Source: Laccaria trichodermophora (taxonomy: Eukaryota > Basidiomycota > Agaricomycetes > Agaricales > Hydnangiaceae). Taken from it: DNA of 64,000 bases. A program made the position numbers and the translations under genes. Below are positions 44,549 to 53,242 of the stretch, piece by piece; the first letter of the stretch is position 1, and each line of letters opens with the position of its first letter. The notes under the pieces are model-generated. The model was not told the DNA's origin. It was given only the letters and a program-made list of their open reading frames with translations, and ran no database searches. The DNA lies in NCBI GenBank assembly GCA_018417955.1, contig JACTVC010000016.1, positions 186,001 to 250,000 of the forward strand, in the 5' to 3' direction.

Positions 44549-45264
44549 CTACGATGCGCAGAGTTCGACCGACCCAAGACGACCTTTTCCACGTTTGATT
44601 TCGGCGAGACGAGCCATGGAATCAGCGGCAATCTCCTCAAGCTTCTTGAAGCCCTCGCAATCTGCAGGATCCCAAGGGGTTGGGAGCTCCTCCGCAATTT
44701 TCTGAATGGCCAAATTTAACTCCTTGTCCCAATTCGGTTGCTTGGACCCAGGACGGCCACCCTTCGCCAGAACACGAAAGGCGAGCCACCTCAACTTCGT
44801 TTTGAGCCACTAGAAGATCTTCGTTAAAAAGTCCTGGTAAATTTTGCTGCAAATGCTTACTTTGACACGTTGGTTGCGGATATGTATATCGTACTTGGAA
44901 TCCCCAACAAATGGTTTGTGGACATGGACTTCACCCCCAGCATCAGGGAAGCGCAGGAACCAAATGAGGGACACACGGTCAAAATACATGTTGGTTTGAT
45001 TTTGAGCGACAGCAAGACGGTAGTTAGGGAGAAGTAACTGCAAGGTGTTGTCCTGATTGCGTTTCTTGAGCCTCTCAGCCTCCAAAACTGCTTCCGTGTC
45101 AGGGTCGAGCTAGATAGTAAACACGATCGATCGTACTCGGATATTTGAAATAACGGATCACATACCTTTTTAAGTCGATTGGCGCATCGTTCAGATCTTT
45201 CAGCAGTATCATCGACGATGATAGGAGTCCAGACAACTTTTTTGAGAGAGCGCATTTTGCCCAT
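44549..45264 (-). CDS. Hypothetical KDZ-B cargo protein (MGKMRSLKK start), intact
   Basis: Three exons (45166-45264, 44861-45109, 44549-44809) are joined by introns of 56 and 51 bp with GTATGT and GTAAGC donors. The product has 202 residues. It opens with a basic stretch (MGKMRSLKKVVWTPIIVDD), has a helical middle (EAVLEAERLKKRNQDNTLQL, SLIWFLRFPDAGGEVHVHKP) and a basic segment (WLKTKLRWLAFRVLAKGGRP) before an acidic helix. No domain is recognised. The basic residues and the company of a transposase suggest a nucleic-acid-related role, which is inference. Confidence 0.7.
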
Positions 45265-45633
45265 TGTGGTGGTTTGGAGGGCTGTTTACTGTCTTGTCGT
45301 CCTGCACCCCAAATTGATGAAACCTTACTTAGTAATGGGTGGCTTGATGAACTATATAGCACAATCTTTGGCAAATTTGTGTGGATTGTTCCACTGCGAA
45401 AGCAAAATGAAAACGAACAGAGTACACTAAGTAAACGAGGATGTAAAGATTGGCCTGTAGTAGATTACATGCAACTAAATAGCAACCTTATCACCCTCGG
45501 CACAGATCTGGTATGAAAAGATCCTGCTGTTCCGCCAATCCTCTATCTGGTTGGGGAATGATAGTGCGTGGGCGTGGACTTCCTCTACAAGGGTAAGGAC
45601 AAGCCGAATGTCCTTGCCAATGAGATCAGCCTC
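45265..45633. other. Intergenic, nothing recognised
   Basis: No consistent frame or repeat. It is the 5' flank of the MGKMRSLKK gene and the 3' flank of the MGRARL gene. Confidence 0.5.
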
Positions 45634-46182
45634 TCAATATACATCCCCGCACCCGTGTTCCTGTAGGATAACACCCAGCGCCTCTTGTACTTCCAATACA
45701 AGCTCTGTCCACCACTCCTCCCTGAACTCACAGAGGCTCACCGCTTTTTCCGGGTTTTCGATGCATCGCGTAACGAGCCTGTTAACGTAGGAGTACATTT
45801 TGCCATCAGTGACTTTGTTGAAGTGTTCACGAGCACTGGCAATGACAGCAAGAGCGTCATCAGCACTATTCCGTGATTGGATATTACTACGGCGTCTCTT
45901 TATAGTAACAAAGGGAGATGTGCCTTGGATCAGGAATACCCTCGGGGGTGTGTGATTCATCAGCTGAGGCGTTGGATCGTCCCTTTTCGATAGCCTGATT
46001 CTCCTTCGCGTATTGGCTACGCGCGCGAGTGCAAATGAGGACCCGGTTCCTTGTTGCCCATGAATGATTAGTGACTGATGACCAAAAATTGGATGTACTT
46101 ACTTCTCATAATACCTTTTCAAGTTGGCGTGGTGAGCGGCTTTCTTCTCCTCGCGTGTGCGGTGAAGACGTGCACGACCCAT
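45634..46182 (-). CDS. Short basic 'MGRAR' protein, KDZ-B cargo
   Basis: Exon 1 starts MGRARLHRTREEKKAAHHAN at 46182 and ends YYEK at a GTAAGT donor. Exon 2 reads NRVLICTRARSQYAKENQAI to DESHTPE. The last exon reads RRRSNIQSRNSADDALAVIA, REHFNKVTDGKMYSYVNRLV to EHGCGDVY with a stop at 45634. The second intron's phase does not resolve cleanly, so either a splice site is unusual or a one-base change is present. The start resembles the MGRPRL gene in element A. Basic N-terminus plus helical C-terminus; function unknown. Confidence 0.55.
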
Positions 46183-47098
46183 GTTGGTTGTACGAGGCAG
46201 GTGAGAAGTTGTACGTGATTGCTTAAGTAAATTAATTCCTGATTTTGGCAACTTTTCTACTCTGGTCAGGGCAGATCATCAGCATTTGAGAAACGGATTT
46301 GGGATTCAAAAAGTTGTTAAAAACCTGATTCGAATAAGGTAGATATCAAAATTTATCATGGTGGTGTAGGGAGGTCAGATCGGTATGAAGTTGAACGTAC
46401 TTACACAAACAAGTTCCAATCTATGTAATTCTTACGACTTTTTCTATCTTGTGCCGCCAAATCAACAGCTTTAAAAAAACGGATTTTAGATTCTGAAAGA
46501 TACGCAAAATATGATTTGAACAAGGTTAAAATCACATTTTGTTACTTGGGATTATGGAGGCCATAGTCCAATTGATGTTGATGGTCGCTACAACGCATGA
46601 GTTGGAAGGTGGCCCATTGCTCGATCTTACGACTTTTTGAAAACAAGCATTCAGCTCGAAAACTCTTCGTTGTAGAGTGTGTTCTTATCTTAAGAGTGAC
46701 TCTTTCCAAGGAACAAGGAAAAGGCGGAATATTGAGAGCTGTGGAGCGTATTCTAAGTTGTGTTTTTGACCACTATCTATTTTTAGATCACTGTATAGCA
46801 CTCTTTCAACATCGCGTCGAGTCGCTAACTCCTGCCATTCTCTCCCTATATCAAGTTTTCACTCATTCATTCTCAATCCAATCTCCTGATGCTTGTAAAT
46901 TGCCTTGTGTGGTAGTATATCTTCTGTCTCCGTATCTCTAAGACTCTATTGTACTTTCTAAACTTGCGGAATGCTTACGCACGCGAGCTCGACACACAAA
47001 GTCATGGTAATGAACAAAAAATATATTCGGCGGTAGATGTTTATACAGAATGGGACGATCGGCGACATGAGAACAAGGAGGTGGACTGGTATGGTAAA
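46183..47098. other. Intergenic spacer with a diverged ~185 bp tandem repeat
   Basis: Blocks at about 46250-46405 and 46436-46596 share CAGCATTTGAGAAACGGATTT/CAGCTTTAAAAAAACGGATTT-like sequence, an AAAACCTGATTCGAA/AAATATGATTTGAAC-like stretch and CAAGGTT/AAGGTAGA. No gene is supported. Confidence 0.45.
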
Positions 47099-48121
47099 CT
47101 ACATGAGATACAATGCGAAGGCTGAAGCACGAGCCATGGCCATCCGAGTGTGCCCCTCAGCGATGCACGAAACACGCGAATAGACGGCGTGACTAATGCC
47201 AGTAACCAGGGGCGAGACATTCTCCCTGAAAGTGCATTAGCTGTTAGAAAGAAATTATGGACAATTTTACAGACCATCCACTAAACATGCCAATGTTGCG
47301 GCCTCGAGTAACGACATAGAAGGGGGGACTGTCATTGGGCCCGGGAACGTGATAACTGTGGCCAACGGTGACTAGGTGGGCAGGGGGCAAAATGGCGTTA
47401 GAGGGTGCGTTGGGTGGGAGTTGGTTGTACAGAGGACCAAGGACTACTGCTGCAGCAGGAGCGACAACCGCAGCTGGGACAGAAACTGTGGAGGTGCTGG
47501 TGCTGCCGCTGTCAACAACGGGGGTGGTGACGACAGCAGTGGGGGCAGCTGGGGCGAGGATGGATGCTATGGCAGGAGCAGAGGGGACAACGATGGTAGG
47601 CGCAGTGGAAATGACCGTGGGAGAGGCAGCTGGCGCCGCGGGGGAGGAAGCAGCAGAAGGGGCCGCCGAAACGACAGGTGCTGGGGTTTCAGCAACTGCG
47701 GTGGCGGGAGCAATGCCAACAGAGGGTGCAGAGCCAGCATTTGCGAAAGATGGCTGAGTCGCCGCCATTGGGAGAGAACAAGTGGGACATTTGATCGGTG
47801 AAAGGGAGAGAACGTCGCCCTGGTCCTTGTCGTCAGAATCCTTGAGGTTGTTGGAGGTTTCTGAGAGAGAGGAGGAGGGCGGCAGCATGGAGGGGCTGGA
47901 AGTCGGGGTCGCAGGACTGGTTCGGTTCAAAATCGTGACCAAGGCGCGCATGATATCCTGAGCTTCGGCGCGGGTCAACTTCAATGATTCAAGCGCGTTT
48001 TCAATGCCTGGAACAGAGCGTCAGAGGTCGTCCTGGAAGGAATGAGGTGAGGGTGAGACTTACCACTCATCGCAGACGATGAGGTGCTTGCTTGCACTTC
48101 ATGATCGGTGGTGTTGGTCAT
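47099..48121 (-). CDS. Ala/Pro-rich protein with C-terminal viroplasmin-fold domain, KDZ-B cargo, intact
   Basis: Exons 48064-48121 (MTNTTDHEVQASTSSSAMSG), 47275-48007 and 47099-47225 join in frame to 305 residues. The middle is a long Ala/Pro/Val/Ser low-complexity linker after CPTC. The C-terminus reads PFYVVTRGRNIGMFSGW, then ENVSPLVTGISHAVYSRV and a final helix, which is the pattern of the RNase H1 N-terminal (hybrid-binding) and viroplasmin fold. The corresponding gene in element A is at 24244-25092. The two share only the fold, implying a long-standing association with KDZ elements. Introns are 56 and 49 bp. Confidence 0.72.
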
Positions 48122-48341
48122 TGAAAAGGAACTTTGGCAGGATGGGTAGGAAAACGTAAAATTGGTGTCGAAACGCGCAGTTGGCAGTTGGGGTGAACAG
48201 GTGAATCTCTTGTCGAGGCGGCTTTTAAAGAGCGAGGCTTCTGAAAGGTATTCCCACAGTGAAAAAAAAAGCTTTAAGTGGGCTGATGAGAGTACGTACC
48301 CATCCGCTTCTGCCTTTCCCGCCTCCCCACCTAAAAGCTAA
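48122..48341. promoter_or_regulatory. Divergent promoter region of two KDZ-B cargo genes
   Basis: 220 bp separate the starts of the viroplasmin-fold gene (minus) and the accessory gene (plus). No clear TATA box is seen. The head-to-head layout suggests shared control. Confidence 0.4.
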
Positions 48342-50943
48342 ATGAGTGATAACCTCGTCGATCCTGGTGGTGTGTAAGTGGCAATGTCAGCTTGTCCTTG
48401 TTTTTTGTTGGGACTAATGTTATTCTGGGAATATTCAGGGTTGACGCACAGCCACTACTCCGTCCGCTTCTTCGCAACTGGGCGAAAGGCCAGCGTCTCG
48501 CTTTTCTTGAAGGTTTCATCTCCGACTATACAGAGGGCTTACTCGCCAAAAAGTCCTCCTCCGTTCTTGATGCTGTGATCAACCAATGGTTTGACCGCTT
48601 CCATTGGTCTATACCCCTCTCTGCCGATGACACTGCGACCACCACTCTTTTCGTTCTTGATGGCCAAGGCCATGAAATTCTGGGTTCAGCCAACTCAATT
48701 CTCAAGGGCCGAGTAATTGAGCAAGCGCGCACGGTACATGGCTGTGATTATCATCTAATATAGCATACTAAAGTTTCTTTCTAAAGTCTCTCTACCATTG
48801 GTACGAGTACTGCTGCAAACGGACGACCTCGTTGCTCCCTCGTCCATCTAAAGGGAAGAAGGATCATTTATCCCTCCTTGTGGAGAAGTTTCTCGGGCGT
48901 AGCACCTCATCATCTAGGCGTAGCGCGGGCTGGGAGGTGTGGGGAAAGGAGCATTTTCCATCATTGAAGGCGGACTTCGAGGCGGAATTCGCCGCGAGTG
49001 GTAGACCCAAATCGGCGCATGCGAGTGCACGCAATGACTTCAAGCTAGCGCGATGGAAGGAGCTTGATGAAGAGATGCAGGAACTCTGGAACGAGACCGC
49101 CAAATCGAAGCACGCCACGACCAAAAAAGCCACGCAGGATCAGGTGCAAAATTCAGGGCGGCTGGACCCAGCAGAAGCGCAAGAGTAAGCGACATGTCTT
49201 CTAGGCCCGACCCAGTCTAATCCCTCAACCTACAGTGTTTTCGACCGACTCCCCAATCTTATGGGTCAGTTAATTAACATTCTTGGCGAGGCGGTCGGCA
49301 TGCATATCACCGTCCTGATTGGCGGTCCGGAACCAAAAAGAAAGGGGCAGTTGAACATGGTTGGGTAGGTTTGACATTGTATACCATTTTCGGCATACTG
49401 ATACATGTTCAGCGTTCATTACGGTGAAAACAAAGCCGCTATCCCAAAGGTGTGGGCACATGCGGAGAAAGAGAAGTTCGCTGTGGTCAAGGATGCTTTC
49501 ATAGCTTTTCTGTCGACTTGTTACAGTATGTTTTGTCTTCTTGTTTATTTGTCCATCACTAATTGTACATGGATTGTTTCTTTTCATTAGCTGTTGACAA
49601 GCAGCGCACGCGCGCGTTACCCTCCGACGCTGCCCCTACGCATTCCAGTCCTTCCTCTTCGACCCCTCCACATGGCCCCTCCACGGAAAACCCTACCAAT
49701 ACGCATGCTGGCCCTTCTTCCTCGACTGCTCCACCAGGCCCCTTCACCAACTCTACCAAATCCTCTAATCCCTCGGGTTTAGCAGACGGCGGGCGTAAGC
49801 GGAAGAGAAGCACTGAAAAGAAGGTGAAGAAAAGTCAGCGCAAAACCAAGAAGGGTAAAGAAGTAAAGAAGAAGCCAAATAAACATCGCAAAGCAACTGT
49901 CCAGTCCGATGCTGAGGCGTCGGCAAACGATTCGGATTCGGATTCGGATTCTCAAGACGAGCACTTGGGAGAGGACGAGGACGAGGAAGACAAAGACAAA
50001 GACAACGACAATGACAACGAAGTGGTGCCACAGATAATGGCTGGAAAAAGCACCAGGAAGACCAGTATGGATCCGAGGCGTTGGAAGGATCCCAAGGCGC
50101 CTGTCAATGCTGACGTCAATACCATCAAGATCAACGTCAGCACTGCTTTGCCGTCTCCATCGAACGCTTCTGCGTTGCCATCTCCGCCAGCCGCTCATCT
50201 CTTGCCATCCCCCCCAGTGGATGCCCTCGTTATCCCACCTTGCGCTTCTTCCGTGTGCAGCACCTCCCTATTGGAAACTATCCCATCACCATCATCTAAC
50301 GAGAGCGCCTCGTCTCTTACCGGTGGACAGGCAGATCCTGCTTGGCCTTCTTGGTTCAGAGATGCCCACAAATTACTTTCTGGCCAGAATTTAGGCTGGG
50401 AGTTTACGTCGCTCATCAATCACTTCACGGATCATGAGAAACGCACCGACTTCGCACCAGGCCCACGCTCAGCAGGATTCGGGTCGGACAACAGACCGCC
50501 AGAGGTCCATTACTGGATTTCTCAAGGACGCTCGACACAGCCAAAGGTCTCAGACATCGCGGTCTTTCAAGAAAATTGGTGGAAGTGGTGGAAGGGGCTG
50601 CAACCAACATGGCGCGCAGTGTCTGAGGTGGAAGGCCCCCTCGACTGATCACATCGCCGAGTCTCAGCGGGTGGCCAAGATTGGTCGGCAGTCAACAAAC
50701 ACAGCCGCAATGCGTTCTTCACCGTTATGGCGACTCTCTTTTGGTGGGGTGCGGCATGTTCGGAGCCACCAACCGAGGACCCAGGGTGGATGGCTGCCGT
50801 TGAAGATGTGAGGTGGGTGTTTGACGGTCTATTGGGTGTCAAGTAAGTACTACCTCAACCATTACCATCTCTCGCTCATGTCATCTTTTGTGTAGCACGC
50901 CGCCAGCTCCATCTTCCAAGCCATCAAGGCTACGTCGACGCTA
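48342..50943 (+). pseudogene. Large KDZ-B accessory protein, one nonsense codon near the end
   Basis: ATG at 48342 (MSDNLVDPGGV). Introns at about 48374-48438, 48735-48791, 49186-49235, 49368-49411 and 49526-49589 keep the frame through NWAKGQRLAFLEGFISDYTE, SLYHWYEYCCKRTTSLLPRP, AGWEVWGKEHFPSLKADFEA, LMGQLINILGEAVGMHITVL and GENKAAIPKVWAH. A Ser/Pro-rich and then Lys/Asp-rich region follows, then PAWPSWFRDAHKLLSG and EVHYWISQGRSTQP. A TGA at 50646 interrupts the frame, which continues with GGQDWSAVNKHSRNAFFTVM to TPPAPSSKPSRLRRR at 50943 after a further intron. The layout matches accessory proteins found beside KDZ transposases. Function unknown. Confidence 0.65.
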
Positions 50944-52162
50944 GGCAAATGCTAGCCCCCCCTCTTTCGCTCTCTCAACAACTTCCCTACGGCACATCAT
51001 ATTTTCTAAAACTTCGTCTGCTCGGCTTCGTTGGCCTTGACTCTCGCGTATTTGAACCCTCACACACTCGTTTGACGTTTCGTGAGACTGACTTATTTGT
51101 AGTCTGTTAGATCTTGGGCTCTCACATATTTTTTTGGGTTGATGTTTCGCGGGATTTACTTACTTGTAGTCTCACGTACTTACTTCTTGGGCTCTCGGGC
51201 TATTGCCTTTTCTTGTAATTGTTCGGCCTACGTTTAATACAAAAGTCGGTTGAACTTTACTCAGCGGTAAACTGCGCATGGCTGTCCCGGGTTCAAATCA
51301 TATCAAGTTATGTGTCCAAGTGGGTAGGAATTTTTTTCTCTTAGAGAGGCACGTTTCTTAGCATAAAACTCTCACCACCTTCTAAATGAACTCTAACGTT
51401 TGGCATCGCTGCTTGTGCACGTGATTGATGCATTTGCGTAAATATGAAATCGATGGTGGGGAGATTTGGCGCTGAATCAGATTGCGCACTGAACACTCAT
51501 CTGAGCGTATGCCCGAGATGTCTGAGTGTCGGCCTGAGATGGGGGACAAAGGCACAGAGTTGAAAAAAAAAAAAAAAAGAAAGAAAGACATTCGGGATGG
51601 TAAAGGAGTGCACGAGAAGTAATGATAACAAAAAAAAAAAAAATAGCAACATACAGAAAAACACAGAAACACGGAAGAGATAGATGGGGAAGACATATTG
51701 GAGGCATTCTGACAGATGCATCTGTGATTTTTGATGCGTGGGGGGAGCAATTGATGGGATGATGAAGTGCAAGCCAAAAATAGAAGCGGGAAAACGTCGC
51801 AAAAGGTATTTTGATGGCAAATCAAAGCGGACAACATATCTGCACGCTTTTGGATGATGGAAAAACAAAATTTTCGTGGCAGCTGGCGCTTTCGGATGGT
51901 TTCCAAGGAATCATTTTATTCAAAGAAGCCGAGAAAACCAAAAATAGCTACATAGAATGATACAAAACCAAAAATAGCCACAACAAATGATGTATTGATG
52001 GTTGAACCATACGGAAAACATTTTTCCCACATGGAACCTGCATGAAACCCAACCTAGGGTTATTATATCCACACGGAATCAAAACAGAACATTTATTCCA
52101 AAAATCCTGGACATTTATTTTGAAAAAACAGAGGGTGGAAATTTTTGTCTTTTGACAAGTGG
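50944..52162. other. Right subterminal region of KDZ-B, A- and T-rich
   Basis: It holds A-runs near 51567 and 51631 that give low-complexity Phe-rich frames on the minus strand, and no gene. One tRNA-like motif is listed separately. Confidence 0.5.
51250..51312 (+). other. tRNA-like relic (A-box and B-box like motifs)
   Basis: TTTACTCAGCGGTAAA could form a 4 bp D-stem with its loop, and GGGTTCAAATC matches a B-box. The acceptor and T stems do not pair well, so a functional tRNA is unlikely. A decayed tRNA or tRNA-derived SINE head is possible. Confidence 0.25.
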
Positions 52163-52238
52163 ATGGATGCAGGCCCTATGCAATAGCATTTTGTGCCCAA
52201 GTCCACGAGAATTTGGTCAATTCTTACAGCTAGGGCTG
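52163..52238 (-). repeat. Right TIR of KDZ element B
   Basis: Reversed, it starts CAGCCCTAGCTGTAAG and pairs with 35474-35550. The interrupted Plavaka frame runs into it and yields a meaningless tail. Confidence 0.8.
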
Positions 52239-53085
52239 AGGGATTGTCGGCTTCACCTACGGCTGAGAAGTACTGTGCGTTTTGGTCGCGATCGCCACGT
52301 GCATGAACTGCACCTGCAGATTCCCTGGGAAACTGAACGGCGAATGGCTTGTTTTGCAACGCTGCTTCCTCTCCACCGCGCAGCCTCACAGCTGGCCCCT
52401 GGATGTCATGGTCTGATTCTTCGACAGCGGGGACCTCAGAGCCTGCGCGCTTCGGTTCCAATCCTCCTTCCTCGTCTGCGAGACTTGCATCGATTCCCTC
52501 ATCATCTATCCCATCCTCCCCTTCCTCATCGGAATCCTCTTCTGCAATCCAATCTTCTTCGCTACCAGATTCACTCCCACCACCTTCAAGATCCATACCA
52601 AAATCATCCATCGAGTAGTCGCCATAGTCACCGTAGAAGTCTCCCAAAGGATCAACGTTCATCGAAGAAATGGGCTCATTTCCATGCAGCGGCATTGTAG
52701 GAACCGCTGGGCCAAAGATCGGTGTACTGGAAGGTAATGTGCTCGTGTCCATTGCCCCCCCTGCTACTTCTGAACGAGAACGCAAACTCAGATCAGAATC
52801 CTCAGACCCATCTTGATCAGAACCACAACTAGAAAGGTCTGATCCATCGTTATCAAGGCGAGCAAGATATGCACGACAATGAGGGTTTTTGCTCTGTCGC
52901 AGGTGAGAGTATAATCCATTTCGATTGAATGAATTACTGCAACCCTCACAGATGGAAGGCATGGTGGTCGTTCGTGTGTTTGATCGTTGAAAGGTCGACA
53001 CAGGGCCCATGTTTTTCGCTTGGTGCTTGGCCTCTTGCCGGCTGATTGAATTTGATTTTTTTTGTTTGCAGCCGAAGCAAATCAT
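52239..53085 (-). pseudogene. Plavaka transposase, piece 1 of 4 (N-terminal zinc-finger region)
   Basis: The start is either 53085 (MICFGCKQKK) or more likely 52962 (MPSICEGCSNSFNRNGLYSH), which places the family's single C2H2-like finger at the N-terminus (CEGC...H...NPHC). A long acidic, Ser/Asp/Glu-rich linker follows, with EEDWIAEEDSDEEGEDG. It ends FSAVGEADNP at the KDZ-B TSD and continues in frame as NPYAPFCSKMEW at 35473. No internal stop is seen. Confidence 0.85.
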
Positions 53086-53242
53086 GTTTTCCGTTCCTAA
53101 GTCTTCGCATCGTACGACTTCTCTTATTTATAAACCATCGTAATTGTAACTCCCCTCCCTACGACGTGTTACCCACTCACTTGTTTCCAAACGGTCGTCA
53201 TTCCTTTCTATTCCAACTATTCCACACCTATCATTCCTTTAT
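53086..53242. promoter_or_regulatory. Divergent promoter of the Plavaka element
   Basis: About 160-280 bp separate the transposase start (minus) from the DUF6532-like start (plus). A TATA-like TTTATAAACC lies at 53126-53135, about 110 bp before the plus-strand ATG. Confidence 0.4.

Larger units (their letters stand above)
35474..52238 (-). mobile_element. KDZ transposon 'B' (16.8 kb), 8-bp TSD, ~75 bp TIRs
   Basis: AGGGATTG flanks it (35466-35473 and 52239-52246). The left end CACCCATGGCTGTAGGACTA pairs with the reversed right end CAGCCCTAGCTGTAAGAATT, and similarity resumes at ATGCCTATTGCGTAGGG/ATGCTATTGCATAGGG. Cargo: a CxC2 KDZ transposase (minus), two short proteins (minus), a viroplasmin-fold gene (minus) and a large accessory gene (plus). 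Without the F3 foldback it is about 12.3 kb, close to the original size of element A. Most genes look intact, so this may be a young and potentially active copy. Confidence 0.87.

Noticed and set aside
47368..47801. Plus-strand frames, Gly/Ala-rich
   Set aside because: Shadow of the Ala/Pro-rich linker of the minus-strand viroplasmin-fold gene, which has consistent introns.
51250..51312. Functional tRNA gene
   Set aside because: A-box- and B-box-like motifs are present but acceptor and T stems do not pair; kept only as a low-confidence relic.
52002..52700. 232-codon plus-strand frame
   Set aside because: Antisense of the acidic Plavaka N-terminal linker and of the KDZ-B TIR; it crosses an element boundary.
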